Shown: positions 18,400 to 28,278, numbered from the stretch's first letter. The stretch is DNA of 63,473 nt from Fastidiosipila sp964627125 (GCA_964627125.1 CAZVJQ010000006.1:1-63473); one strand, 5' to 3'. The notes: generated by a model from the sequence alone, not told the origin. Made by a program: numbers and translations.

Positions 18400-19368
18400 T
18401 TATCCTTTGACTGATCCAATCATTATTCCCTTCTGGAAATAACGTTGCATGAATGGATAGACTAGAAGTATTGGAATAATGGTAAACATTGCTACTGTCA
18501 ACTGAATAGATCTCATATTCAGAGTTTGACTTAAAACATTTTCTGCAACAACTCCACCTGAACTCATTAATGTTCCTAAATTAGATGTACTATTCATGTA
18601 GATATAAAGTCTGTACTGAAGTGTGTAGAGATCTGGTCTTCCTGACATATATAGCATGGAATCAATGAAACTATTCCAATGTCCGACTGCACCAAATATA
18701 GCAACTGTAGCAAGTATAGGTTTGGTTAATGGCAATACAATTCTAAAGAATCTGGTGAAGTAACCTGCACCATCCATCTGAGCACTCTCTTCAAGAGAAG
18801 CAGGGATAGATTCTATATAGGTTTTTACCAAGACAATATTAAATGCTGCCATGATTCCTGGAACTATGTAAACTAAAAAGTTATTTGTTAAACCTAGCAT
18901 TTCCATATTCATATAGCTAGGAATAATACCGGCATTAAAATACATTGTTGCAACGACTAATCTATAAATAATCTTTCTTCCATACATTTCTTTTTTCGTA
19001 ACTAGATAACCAAGCAATGCTGATGCAAAAACCATAACAGCTGTACCAATAACTGTTCTAGAGACTGACACCCCTAAGGATTGCCATAAACCATTAACGT
19101 TTGCAAGAGCTATGTAGTTATCTAAGTGAACGCCCTCTGGCAGCAAGGTAATTTGACCTGTACGAACTAGTTCATTATCACTAATTGTGCTAATAAATAA
19201 GTAATAGAATGGGAAGATACAGATTAATGCGAAGATTATAAATATTGCATAGTTAAATGTATTGAAACCTAAATCTCCTAATCGTCTCTTTCTATCTTCT
19301 GCTTCAATTCCTGAGAGCTTGACACTTTCTACTTTTGGATTTTTTTCTGATTTTTTAGACATTTTCAT
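18400..19368 (-). CDS. Carbohydrate ABC transporter permease, LplC/YtcP-like (CUT1)
   Basis: Inner-membrane subunit of 322 residues with six predicted helices and the EAA loop ESAQMDGAGYFTRFF, which docks on the ATPase. The C-terminus ends RYFQKGIMIGSVKG, typical of MalG-type permeases. It lies 5 bp after its partner (19374-20852) and before the lipoprotein binding protein. Substrate is inferred from the operon to be a xylose-containing oligosaccharide. Confidence 0.92.
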   Translation of the reverse strand: MKMSKKSEKNPKVESVKLSGIEAEDRKRRLGDLGFNTFNYAIFIIFALICIFPFYYLFISTISDNELVRTGQITLLPEGVHLDNYIALANVNGLWQSLGVSVSRTVIGTAVMVFASALLGYLVTKKEMYGRKIIYRLVVATMYFNAGIIPSYMNMEMLGLTNNFLVYIVPGIMAAFNIVLVKTYIESIPASLEESAQMDGAGYFTRFFRIVLPLTKPILATVAIFGAVGHWNSFIDSMLYMSGRPDLYTLQYRLYIYMNSTSNLGTLMSSGGVVAENVLSQTLNMRSIQLTVAMFTIIPILLVYPFMQRYFQKGIMIGSVKG

Positions 19369-19373
19369 TCCTC

Positions 19374-20852
19374 CTAAAGAATACTCTCGCCACGTACTCG
19401 TTTAGCAAATAGGTTACCCAAGGTTATCAAGATAATACTGATAATGGACTTGAACATTCCTATGACTGTAGAGAGTGGAATATTACCTGATCCTCCACTA
19501 CCTAAACCTAAGTGATAGACGTATAAATCTAAAACTTCTATTGTGTCTTTGTTCATTGCATTTTCGAAAACTAAGTACTGATCCATACCGTTGGATAGAA
19601 TATTACCTATAGACAAAATGAATAGAACAGTAAAGGTTGGCATTAGCCCTGGGACTGTAATGTATCGCATCTTTTGGAATCTGCCTGCACCATCTATTTC
19701 AGCTGCTTCATAAAGTTGTTGATCTATAGATGCAATAGATGATAGATAAATTATGGCATTCCAACCTAATGTCTTCCATGTTCCAACTGCCCACATTTTC
19801 AGCCAAATATTATTACTACTCATCAGATAGTTAGTAGGTTCATCGGTTATTCCAAGGTTCATTAAAATTGTATTTAAGAAGCCATCAGTTGAGAAAATTG
19901 CAAATATAATTACATAAACTAGAACCCAACTAATGAAGTTTGGAATGGTTGTAGTAGTTTGAACAAATTTCTTAAATCTAGTTTTTCTTACTTCATTTAG
20001 TAGAATCGCTACTAACATAGGTAACCATGAAGTCGCTATCCCTATAAAGCTCATACCCAAGGTGTTTCGCAATACTCTAACTAGATCATTTCTTGTAGCT
20101 GGATTTTCAAAAAGGAATGTAAACCACTTAAATCCTACAAAATTATCTGCTGTTAGTTCTGCTCCAGGAGTGTAGTCAAAGAATGCATATCTCCAACCAA
20201 ACAATGGTAAGTATGAAAATAAGAAAGTTAAAATAACAAAAGGCAGAGCCATTAAGAACAATCTATATTTATTCTCAATATAGTAAACATCATCAGCTGT
20301 TGGTTTAGGTAATCTAATGAGACTTATAACTGAAATTATAGCTACAAGTATAAATAAGCCTGCAAATATCCAAAATGCACCAGGGAAAATTGGTCGAACT
20401 CTGTCGAAATTACTTGTATAAAGAATTTCTGTAAAAGCCCAATAAACTATACCTAATGAAGCAAAACCAATAACACTAGAAATTAAAGAGATCTTCATAG
20501 CTAAAGTTCTAAACTTCAAAGTTCCGAGAGATAAACATGCAGCTACAATAATTCCAACAACACAAATAGTTAATATCAGTGCTGCAATATAAATTTTACT
20601 AACAGTTTCTTGCTGGACCCAATCACGCATGATGGCTCTATTGAATGCACTGTCTAAATTGCCTGGTGATAGTACTGTTGTTATCAAAGCAGAACTATCG
20701 CTAATCATCCCAGAAATTCTCACAGGATTTAATGCTGGTATTACAGAAATAACTGCAACAATAATTCCTAGTATACGAAATAAGAGAATTGATATATCTC
20801 CCTTTTGTCTTTGTACGCTAGAGCTAATTTTTGCGACTTCGCTCTTAGTCAT
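19374..20852 (-). CDS. Carbohydrate ABC transporter permease, LplB-like, with extra N-terminal membrane domain
   Basis: Permease partner of LplC. The C-terminal 300 residues are a normal LplB/MalF-type permease with EAA loop EAAEIDGAGRFQKMR. The total of 492 residues is far above the usual 300-320: the first 190 residues add about four more membrane helices (around 22-42, 88-110, 120-140, 157-178) and an outside loop at about 43-87. This extension does not resemble the MalF periplasmic insertion and I do not recognise it. The gene follows the GH31 gene after an 82-nt gap holding a strong hairpin. Confidence 0.9.
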   Translation of the reverse strand: MTKSEVAKISSSVQRQKGDISILLFRILGIIVAVISVIPALNPVRISGMISDSSALITTVLSPGNLDSAFNRAIMRDWVQQETVSKIYIAALILTICVVGIIVAACLSLGTLKFRTLAMKISLISSVIGFASLGIVYWAFTEILYTSNFDRVRPIFPGAFWIFAGLFILVAIISVISLIRLPKPTADDVYYIENKYRLFLMALPFVILTFLFSYLPLFGWRYAFFDYTPGAELTADNFVGFKWFTFLFENPATRNDLVRVLRNTLGMSFIGIATSWLPMLVAILLNEVRKTRFKKFVQTTTTIPNFISWVLVYVIIFAIFSTDGFLNTILMNLGITDEPTNYLMSSNNIWLKMWAVGTWKTLGWNAIIYLSSIASIDQQLYEAAEIDGAGRFQKMRYITVPGLMPTFTVLFILSIGNILSNGMDQYLVFENAMNKDTIEVLDLYVYHLGLGSGGSGNIPLSTVIGMFKSIISIILITLGNLFAKRVRGESIL

Positions 20853-20881
20853 ATTTCCACCTCACTCCTCATTTTTGAGGG

Positions 20882-20915
20882 AACTTATCTTCTGAGTGTA
20901 TTCAGAAGATAAGTT
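20882..20915 (-). terminator. Strong intercistronic hairpin between GH31 and permease genes
   Basis: Perfect 14-bp arms AACTTATCTTCTGA (20882-20895) and TCAGAAGATAAGTT (20902-20915) with loop GTGTAT. It lacks a T-run and is followed by a smaller CCTCA/TGAGG hairpin just before the permease ribosome binding site. It probably tunes or separates expression of the transporter from the upstream xyl genes. Confidence 0.6.
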
Positions 20916-20934
20916 TCATATATATCCTTATTAC

Positions 20935-23001
20935 CTATAATTGATCGAATTCTATCTCTTGCTCGAGGGAATCTCCTGATTTCACAAAAAGCGGCATTGT
21001 CAAGTAATCATACTTTTCCTTGTGCCATTTTTGACCAGTAAGAGTAGTACCTGTTGTGATATTTACCCAATCACCCTCTGGCAAGTAGAATTCAACTACT
21101 CCATCAGGACTCATAACTGGTGCAACTAATAATCTGTCTCCTAACATATATTGTCTATCTAAATTCAAGCATGTTTGATCCTCTGGGAATTCTAAGAACA
21201 TTGCTCTCATTAATGGCAATCCTGTTTCAGATGCTTCTGTTGATTTCTCAAGTAAATAAGGTAATAATTTTTCTTTTAATCTGACATATTTTCTAGTGAC
21301 TTCAACTGCTTCTTCACCATATATCCAAGGAACTTTATACTCTGAGTTTCCATGGTATCTACTGTGTGATGATAGCAATCCGAACTGTGTCCATCTCTTG
21401 TAAATATCTGGTGTACAACCTGATTCAAATCCACCAATATCGTGACTCCAATATGGGAATCCTGAAACTCCTATTGATAAACCACCTCTCAATGTTTGAG
21501 CCATGGATGGATAAGTAGAAAGGTTGTCTCCACCCCAATGTAATGGATATCTTTGGGAACCAGTAGTTCCTGAGCGAGCAAATACAACTGCTTGACCCTC
21601 ACCCAATTTATCTTCTAGCACTTCAAATACTGCTTGGTTATATAAGTAACTGTAGTAATTATGCATGCCTTCTGCTTCACTCTTATCGTGCCATTCGATT
21701 CCATGTTTAACAGCTTTTGGACCATAGAACTCATCTTCTATTGGTACTCTTTCGCCAAAGTCAGTCTTGAAACTATCTACACCCATATCCACTAAATCTG
21801 CTAAATAGGATTGGTACCATGCTTTAGCTTCAGGATTTGTGAAGTCTACAAGTGCCATACCAGCTTGCCATCTATCCCACTGCCATACATCACCATCCCC
21901 AGTATTGACGAAGTAATTATTTTCTAAGCCTTCTTGGAAAAGTGGAGATTTTTGACCAATATATGGATTAATCCAGACACAAACCTTGATTCCTCTATCA
22001 TGTATTTTCTTTAATAATCCTTCATGATCTGGGAAAACTTCATCATTCCAGAGAAAGTTAGTCCATTCATATTCTTTCATCCAGAAACAGTCGAAGTGGA
22101 ATACTGTTATAGGTGTGTCTCTTTCTAGCATGCCATCGATAAAAGATAAAACTGTTTCTTCATCATATTCAGTTGTAAATGAGGTACTCAACCATAGACC
22201 ATATGACCAGTCTGGCAAAGCTGCCGGTTTCCCTGTTAGGTCGGTATAACTATTGATAATATCCTTAGGTGAATCTCCAGCAAAGAGGAAGTACTCCATG
22301 CTTTCACCTTTTACAGAGAACTGAGTTTTACTTGCTGTTTCTGTTCCGATTTCATAAGAAACATCTCCAGGATTATTGACGAAGACACCATAATTCTTAC
22401 TACTAATATGGAATGGGACATTAATATAAGTTTGATCGCTGTCTGTTCCAGCATCAGCATTCCAGGTATTTAGGCTTTGGCCATTCTTGACGAAAGGGCC
22501 AAATCTCTCGCCTAAACCATAAATATTTTCACCGACACCTAAATCTAATTTTTCCCTTAAGTAGGAATTACCATCTTTATCAGTAATGTGAGCCATACTT
22601 TTTCCTTCTGATGAAGTTAAGTATTCACCCTTATATTTATAAGTTAATCCGAAACCAAAATCCTTCTTGAAACTTATGCTTAAGTCACCACTAGTGATCT
22701 CATATTCATTATCGTCTACAGTTACTGTTGGCTTGTACGTTTCTCTATCAAGTTCAAATTCTGCAAATTTCTTGCGACTACCCCTGTGATTCATCAACTT
22801 AACAGCGAAGGCATTCTCCATTGGTGAAGTAATTTCAATAGTTAGTAAGCCACCATCTAAGGTATTACCTCTATGCTGCACTGCTACATAAGGGCAATAT
22901 AGTGTTACACCATTTTCGTGTACATCTACATCATAAATCTGCTGCGGAACTTCAATATTGTATTCTGGTAAAGTTAACCATAATCCATCTGTAAATCTCA
23001 T
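20935..23001 (-). CDS. yicI: GH31 alpha-xylosidase, YicI-like
   Basis: Cytoplasmic alpha-xylosidase of 688 residues. It removes alpha-1,6-linked xylose from the non-reducing end of xyloglucan oligosaccharides or isoprimeverose. The match to YicI covers the N-terminal sandwich (about 1-235), the barrel (about 265-600) and short C-terminal sandwiches. Nucleophile Asp414 in KTDFGERVP and acid/base Asp492 in WGGDNLS agree with the YicI arrangement; the FHFDCFWMKEY segment is the YicI-type substrate loop. The C-terminus is shorter than the 772-residue E. coli enzyme. It is co-directional with xylB and xylA upstream, linking its product to xylose catabolism. Confidence 0.93.
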   Translation of the reverse strand: MRFTDGLWLTLPEYNIEVPQQIYDVDVHENGVTLYCPYVAVQHRGNTLDGGLLTIEITSPMENAFAVKLMNHRGSRKKFAEFELDRETYKPTVTVDDNEYEITSGDLSISFKKDFGFGLTYKYKGEYLTSSEGKSMAHITDKDGNSYLREKLDLGVGENIYGLGERFGPFVKNGQSLNTWNADAGTDSDQTYINVPFHISSKNYGVFVNNPGDVSYEIGTETASKTQFSVKGESMEYFLFAGDSPKDIINSYTDLTGKPAALPDWSYGLWLSTSFTTEYDEETVLSFIDGMLERDTPITVFHFDCFWMKEYEWTNFLWNDEVFPDHEGLLKKIHDRGIKVCVWINPYIGQKSPLFQEGLENNYFVNTGDGDVWQWDRWQAGMALVDFTNPEAKAWYQSYLADLVDMGVDSFKTDFGERVPIEDEFYGPKAVKHGIEWHDKSEAEGMHNYYSYLYNQAVFEVLEDKLGEGQAVVFARSGTTGSQRYPLHWGGDNLSTYPSMAQTLRGGLSIGVSGFPYWSHDIGGFESGCTPDIYKRWTQFGLLSSHSRYHGNSEYKVPWIYGEEAVEVTRKYVRLKEKLLPYLLEKSTEASETGLPLMRAMFLEFPEDQTCLNLDRQYMLGDRLLVAPVMSPDGVVEFYLPEGDWVNITTGTTLTGQKWHKEKYDYLTMPLFVKSGDSLEQEIEFDQL

Positions 23002-23075
23002 GACATCTCCTTTTTCTTATCATTTTTCAATTGTTTTTATAGGTAATAATTCTACATTGACCTAAATATGTTTGC

Positions 23076-24548
23076 TTAAGACTCAGCAATTTTTGTAAAG
23101 GTTTCTTCTAAAGTCGGATACAAGCTATGATAAATTTCATATCTCTTGTTGTATTTAGTTACTAATTCTTCATTTTGTTTAATGGTTTCAGTAGGCTTAA
23201 TCAGCTTAGATGTTGCGTCATCTACTGATTCGAAAGCACCACAAGCGACTGCTGCTAAAATAGCTGCCCCATATGCTGGCCCTTCTGTACTATTTGTTTT
23301 AACTACTTCTACATCGAATACGTTGGCGATAATTCTGCACCAAAGATCACTCTTAGCACCACCACCATTAATTCTTATAGTGTCAATTTCAACACCCTTT
23401 TCTCTAATTATTTCTAATATGTCTCTCAAGGAGAAAGCTACACCTTCTAATACGGCTGAAGTCAAATCTAATCTTGTGGTCTCTACTGTCATACCAACAA
23501 AAGTTCCTCTGGCGTTAGCATTATTGTAAGGAGTTCTTTCACCTGATAAATAAGGCAAGAAATAAACATCATTATCACCGAGTTTATCGTAGCCTTCTTG
23601 TTCCTCGTCATATTCCTTGGTATTTAGAACATTTCTCATCCACCACTCATTGGATGCAGCTGCGGCTAATGTAACTCCCATATAGAAATACTTACCATTA
23701 GCATGATTAAACACATGTAGAACATTGTCTTCAATGTCCTCATAATCATCTATTGCTACAAAAACAACACCTGATGTACCAAGAGAAACATTACACATAC
23801 CATGTTCGACTGTTCCAGTTCCTACTGAGCCTACTGCTTGATCACCACCACCTGCTATTACCTTTACACTGGTGTTCAACCCTGTTTCTTTTGCAGCTTG
23901 TTCACTAACATTGCCTACATGTTCATAGCTCTCATAGACAGTTGGAACTTGGTCTTCATTTAAACCGACTATATCCAACATATCTTCTGACCATTTTTTG
24001 TTTTTAACATCAAATAGGAGAGTTCCTGCTGCATCTGATACATCTGAAGCAAACTCGTCAGTCAAACGGTAAAGCAAATAATCTTTTGGTAGCATTAGTT
24101 TTCTAATCTTTGCAAAATTTTCTGGTTCATTTTGCTTGAGCCATAAAATCTTAGGTGCAGTAAATCCGACTAGTGCCATATTTCCTGTGTACTTAGATAT
24201 TTTCTCTTGCCCTACTGTTTTATTTAGATAGTCACATTCAGCTTGAGCTCTACTATCGTTCCATAAAATTGCTGGTCTGATAACTTCATTGTTCTCGTCT
24301 AAAACAACCATGCCGTGCATCTGCCCGCTAAAACTGATGCCGGCAATAGTCGCTATATCTTGATTTTCTAAGAGTTTTTGAATGGATTGGATGAAAGCAT
24401 CGTACCAATCAGTTGGGTTTTGCTCTGCCCAACCTCTTTTTGGATAATATACAGGATACTCAGCAGTAGCGATTTTTAATACATCTCCTACTTCATTCAT
24501 CAGCAATGTTTTTATTGATGAGGTACCTAAATCAACGCCTATATACAT
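23076..24548 (-). CDS. xylB: Xylulokinase
   Basis: FGGY-family kinase of 490 residues that phosphorylates D-xylulose to xylulose 5-phosphate. Visible motifs are the N-terminal GVDLGTSSIKTLL phosphate loop, SFSGQMHGMVVLD and ILWNDSRA, all characteristic of XylB, and a C-terminal GGGAKSDLWCRI adenine-binding block. The start is placed at the ATG at 24548 because GGAG lies 8 nt upstream; the in-frame GTG at 24557 abuts that site. It follows xylA by 34 nt. Confidence 0.95.
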   Translation of the reverse strand: MYIGVDLGTSSIKTLLMNEVGDVLKIATAEYPVYYPKRGWAEQNPTDWYDAFIQSIQKLLENQDIATIAGISFSGQMHGMVVLDENNEVIRPAILWNDSRAQAECDYLNKTVGQEKISKYTGNMALVGFTAPKILWLKQNEPENFAKIRKLMLPKDYLLYRLTDEFASDVSDAAGTLLFDVKNKKWSEDMLDIVGLNEDQVPTVYESYEHVGNVSEQAAKETGLNTSVKVIAGGGDQAVGSVGTGTVEHGMCNVSLGTSGVVFVAIDDYEDIEDNVLHVFNHANGKYFYMGVTLAAAASNEWWMRNVLNTKEYDEEQEGYDKLGDNDVYFLPYLSGERTPYNNANARGTFVGMTVETTRLDLTSAVLEGVAFSLRDILEIIREKGVEIDTIRINGGGAKSDLWCRIIANVFDVEVVKTNSTEGPAYGAAILAAVACGAFESVDDATSKLIKPTETIKQNEELVTKYNKRYEIYHSLYPTLEETFTKIAES

Positions 24549-24582
24549 AACCTTCACTCCACTTCTTATACTCTAAAATTTC

Positions 24583-25899
24583 TTAGTCCACTTCTAGAAT
24601 GTATTGGTTTAATACAGATTCTAGATATTCTTGTCTTCCTGATGAGTTACTTGTAGTTCCATTATCTAGAATGTATGTCTCTAGTTCTTTAAATCCAACT
24701 TTACCTTCAATAATATCTGCACCAATTCCTTCACTGTAGCTCGCATAGCGTGTGGCCTTGAAATCTTCTAACACACCATCTTCTATCAACTTAGCTGCTA
24801 CTTTAAGACCTCTTGCAAAGGTGTCCATACCTGCTATGAATGCTAAGAATAAATCCTCATCATCGAATGAAGCTCTTCTAACTTTAGAGTCAAAATTTAA
24901 GCCTCCTGTTGTAAATCCACCAGCTAAGAGGATTTCATACATACCTAGTGTTGTGTCATATATATTGGTTGGGAACTGATCTGTGTCCCAGCCTAATTGT
25001 GGGTCACCTTGGTTTGCATCAACACTACCTAGAATTCCATTTATGCGAGCATAGTTAAGTTCATGTTGGAATGTATGTCCTGATAATGTTGCGTGGTTTG
25101 CTTCAATATTTACTTTAAACTTATCTTCTAGGCCGTGAGCTAATAAGAATGCATGTACTGTTGCTGAATCATGATCATATTGGTGTTTTGCTGGTTCTTG
25201 AGGTTTTGGCTCAATTAATAATTGACCAGTGAAACCAATTTCTTCGGCATAGTCTACAGCCATGTGTAATAACCTTGCGTAGTTATCTGTCTCTAGTTTC
25301 ATATCTGTATTTAGTAGTGTTTCATAGCCTTCTCTACCACCCCAGAAAACATAATTCTCACCACCAAGCTCATTAGTAATTTCCATTGCCTTTTTAATCT
25401 GAGCAGCTGTGTGAGCAAAGATAGTTGCGTTATTTGATGTTGAAGCACCGTTTACGAAGCGAGGATGATCAAATGTGTTTGCTGTTCCCCAAAGTAATTT
25501 AATGCCTGTTCTTTGCATTTCTTCTTTGATAAGCTCAACAATTTCGTCTAAGTTAACGTTTGTTTCAGCCAAATCTTTTCCTACTGGAGCTATATCTACA
25601 TCATGGAAGCAGAAGTATTCGAGTTGTAGTTTTTCCATAAACTCAAATGCAGCATGCACTCTTGATTTTGCTACAGTCATAGGATCTTCATCTTGGTCCC
25701 AATGTCTGTTCATAGTATCTGAGCCAAATTGATCTGAACCCATAAATGTGAATGTATGCCAATAAGCCATTGCGAATCTTAAATGATCCTTCATTGACTT
25801 CCCATCAACTTTCTCTTCTGGATTGTAGTATTTAAAAGCTAATGGATTTTTGCTTTTAGGGCCTTCATAATTAATTTTTCCTACATTTTTGAAATACAT
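24583..25899 (-). CDS. xylA: Xylose isomerase
   Basis: Cytoplasmic class II xylose isomerase of 438 residues converting D-xylose to D-xylulose with two divalent metals. Diagnostic motifs are FCFHDVDIAP (catalytic His-Asp pair), FWGGREGYE, VNIEANHATLSGHTF (metal-binding Glu and His) and GSVDANQGDPQLGWDTDQFP near the end of the barrel. It is the promoter-proximal gene of the xyloside operon, with a TTGACA promoter and xylO palindrome directly upstream. GGGAG precedes the ATG. Confidence 0.97.
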   Translation of the reverse strand: MYFKNVGKINYEGPKSKNPLAFKYYNPEEKVDGKSMKDHLRFAMAYWHTFTFMGSDQFGSDTMNRHWDQDEDPMTVAKSRVHAAFEFMEKLQLEYFCFHDVDIAPVGKDLAETNVNLDEIVELIKEEMQRTGIKLLWGTANTFDHPRFVNGASTSNNATIFAHTAAQIKKAMEITNELGGENYVFWGGREGYETLLNTDMKLETDNYARLLHMAVDYAEEIGFTGQLLIEPKPQEPAKHQYDHDSATVHAFLLAHGLEDKFKVNIEANHATLSGHTFQHELNYARINGILGSVDANQGDPQLGWDTDQFPTNIYDTTLGMYEILLAGGFTTGGLNFDSKVRRASFDDEDLFLAFIAGMDTFARGLKVAAKLIEDGVLEDFKATRYASYSEGIGADIIEGKVGFKELETYILDNGTTSNSSGRQEYLESVLNQYILEVD

Positions 25900-26371
25900 A
25901 GTTTTCTCTCCCTCTTGCTTGTAAATGAGTTTTAATATAAGCTATTAGTTAAGCGACTTAACTAATGCCTGAGTACAATTTATGATGTTTGCAAGCATAT
26001 GTCAACTGACCCAAATATATTTTGTACACTTTAGATAAATTAAACCTAGTTTTATTGACAACTTGCACAAGATAAATCGTTTTCAATGGCAAGAAAATCT
26101 GAAATTCCGGATTTTATAGAGTAAGATAATACTGTCATTTTTAGACTAATTTAATGGCGAAATAAACTTAGATTTAATTAATTTTTGAGAGAAATAAAGA
26201 TATATTATTTTAATAAAATGCTTTACTTACATTTAATTACATATAAAAAATAACGATTATTGCAGATAAAGATTATAAATATAAATCTAATTAACGATTT
26301 GCGTTATTAGGTAGAATGAGACAAAATACAATTTAGGTGACTTTGACAAAAATAAAAGAGTGGATAAAAAA
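25900..26371. other. xylA-xylR divergent intergenic region
   Basis: About 470 bp, very AT-rich and without a gene. The xylA half carries the promoter and operator described separately. The xylR half has short repeats of TAACGATT (near 26252 and 26291, the second part of TAACG/CGTTA) and AT-rich tracts. No second xylO palindrome and no convincing xylR promoter could be assigned by eye. Confidence 0.5.
25944..26005 (-). promoter_or_regulatory. xylA promoter with xylO-like operator
   Basis: On the minus strand TTGACA (26000-26005) is spaced 17 bp from TAAATT (25977-25982). Immediately downstream lies a perfect inverted repeat, ATTAGTTAAG (25944-25953) and CTTAACTAAT (25957-25966) around CGA, with the TTAGTT...AACTAA ends typical of XylR operators. 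It would cover about +5 to +27, so XylR would block initiation or clearance. A near-palindrome (25985-25998, core TTGCAA) sits between -35 and -10. Confidence 0.82.
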
Positions 26372-27532
26372 ATGGCAAATAAGGCTAGTAAAAATTTAAT
26401 TAGAGATTTAAATTCTAATTTAGTTCTTCAAACAATGATTTTTAAAAGACCAATATCCAGAGCTGATCTAGCAAAAGAGACTGGTCTTACTAAGGTTACC
26501 ATTTCTACAATTGTACAAGATTTACTTGATAGAGAGTTATTAATAGAAATAGGATATGACAATACCGCTCGTGGTAGAAAACCAACCCTTTTAGATATAA
26601 ATGCAAAGGCAGGATATGCGATAAGTATCAATATTGAAGTGGAAGATATTACTGCAATCCATACAGATTTGCTTGGCGAAAATCTAATGACCAAAAATTT
26701 AAAGACACCAAAAGAGAGTGAATTACCTGAAACATTATCTAGCATAATTAACGAAATGATAGCTAGCCAGAACGATTCACCTTATGGTTTAGTGGGTATA
26801 GCATTAGGAATTCATGGTGTGGTCAAGGGTAATAGGATTATGTTTACTCCTAATTACAATCTTGTTGGAATGGACTTATACACATATCTAAAAGAAGAAT
26901 TTAAGACAAATATCTACTTAGAGAATGAGGCTAATTTATCTGTCATTGGAGAATCCCTACACTTATCTGATGAATATCAAAACATTGCAAACATCAGTGT
27001 GCACTCTGGTGTTGGTCTTGGTTTACTAATTGATCGTAAACTATATAAAGGTTTCAGTGGTTACGCTGGTGAAATTGGCCATACTATTATCGAACCAAAT
27101 GGACGCCCATGCCAATGTGGTAATGCTGGATGTCTAGAGCAGTATGTATCTAGACGTTCCTTAGTTAACTCTTTAAGAATGAAGAAAAATAATCATCGTT
27201 TAGATTTTAATTCACTTGTCACTTTATATAAAACTGGTGATTCTGATGCTAAAGAAACAATCAAAAACTTCGTTAATTACATGACAATATGTGTAAATAA
27301 TATTCTAAACTCCTATAACCCAGATGTAATAATTATCAATAGTACTTTCACTGATGCCTTTCCAAGACTTGTTAGAGATATCAGTAAATCGTTAAATAGT
27401 CGTTTAAACGATGTAGTCAATATCTTGCCTTCAAATTTGAATAACTACGCTATATTACTTGGGGGAATTACTATGGTAGTTAAAAACTTCACCGGTGTAG
27501 ATGATGTAAGGTTTTCACCTAAGAAAACTTAG
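26372..27532 (+). CDS. xylR: ROK-family xylose repressor XylR
   Basis: Repressor of 386 residues: an N-terminal winged helix (about 15-75, with SRADLAKETGLTKVTISTIV) fused to a ROK sugar-kinase-like domain. The ROK zinc motif CQCGNAGCLEQY is visible at about residues 249-260, together with an NEANLSVIGE segment. Divergent position next to xylA and the palindromic operator identify it as XylR, released from DNA by xylose. The start is uncertain: an ATG at 26372 has a weak GAGTGG 8 nt upstream, while an in-frame GTG at 26360 would add MDKK. Neither has a strong ribosome binding site. Confidence 0.9.
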   Translation: MANKASKNLIRDLNSNLVLQTMIFKRPISRADLAKETGLTKVTISTIVQDLLDRELLIEIGYDNTARGRKPTLLDINAKAGYAISINIEVEDITAIHTDLLGENLMTKNLKTPKESELPETLSSIINEMIASQNDSPYGLVGIALGIHGVVKGNRIMFTPNYNLVGMDLYTYLKEEFKTNIYLENEANLSVIGESLHLSDEYQNIANISVHSGVGLGLLIDRKLYKGFSGYAGEIGHTIIEPNGRPCQCGNAGCLEQYVSRRSLVNSLRMKKNNHRLDFNSLVTLYKTGDSDAKETIKNFVNYMTICVNNILNSYNPDVIIINSTFTDAFPRLVRDISKSLNSRLNDVVNILPSNLNNYAILLGGITMVVKNFTGVDDVRFSPKKT

Positions 27533-27621
27533 TTATCACGATAATTTTCAGAGCATTTCATTTTCAAAGTAATTTAGTACTTGATGTACTTCTAAATTCA
27601 TATATTTTAACGGAGGAAGAC

Positions 27622-28230
27622 ATGGATAAAATTATTATTTCTTGTATTGGCGACAGTATTACTTGGGGAGCAGGGTCTACTGACCCAGAAAAAATATCTT
27701 GGCCCGCACAGATACAAAATATTTTAGGCGAAAAATTTGAAGTCTTAAACTTTGGTAATAGCGGAAGGAGCCTAATGTCTGTAAGTGGCCTCCCTTATTT
27801 TGATGAAGAGTTAGCAAATGAGAGTTTAATATCAAATCCTGATATAGTTATTTTTATGCTAGGAACCAATGATGCACAATCTGCACATTGGAATAGTGAA
27901 GTATTTAAAACAGAATATCCTCAAGCAATCAGAAAATATTTAGATCTACCTAGTCAACCAAAAGTATATGTCATGACGCCGCCAAGGTCATATCACAATG
28001 CAACTGAAGATTGGGTTGTTGACAATGAGATAATTAAAAACATTATTAATCCTTGTATAAAGAAGACAGCAAGTGAGTTTGGTCTTGAAGTAATAGATAT
28101 TTATTCACTATCTGATGGTCATAGGGAATTTTTCATCGAGGACGGAGTACATCCTAATGATCTTGGATATACTCAATTTGCAAATTATATTAGTAAGCAT
28201 CTGATTGATACATTTAAAGCTGATATTTAG
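27622..28230 (+). CDS. SGNH/GDSL hydrolase, probable carbohydrate esterase
   Basis: Small cytoplasmic esterase of 202 residues. The four SGNH blocks are present: nucleophile Ser12 in GDSITWG, Gly in NFGNSGRS, Asn in LGTNDAQ and the Asp-His pair in DGVHPND. Lack of a signal peptide and position 89 bp after xylR suggest deacetylation of imported xylo-oligosaccharides (inference). The start has GGAGG at good spacing. It may be co-transcribed with xylR. Confidence 0.88.
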   Translation: MDKIIISCIGDSITWGAGSTDPEKISWPAQIQNILGEKFEVLNFGNSGRSLMSVSGLPYFDEELANESLISNPDIVIFMLGTNDAQSAHWNSEVFKTEYPQAIRKYLDLPSQPKVYVMTPPRSYHNATEDWVVDNEIIKNIINPCIKKTASEFGLEVIDIYSLSDGHREFFIEDGVHPNDLGYTQFANYISKHLIDTFKADI

Positions 28231-28278
28231 CTAGAGATTGAGAATCTTCAATATCTGTAACTACAGATTAATTTTCCC

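Noticed and set aside
25985..25998. Catabolite-responsive (cre) site in the xylA promoter
   Set aside because: The near-palindrome has central GC, not the CG core of cre, and does not fit the consensus well enough to call.
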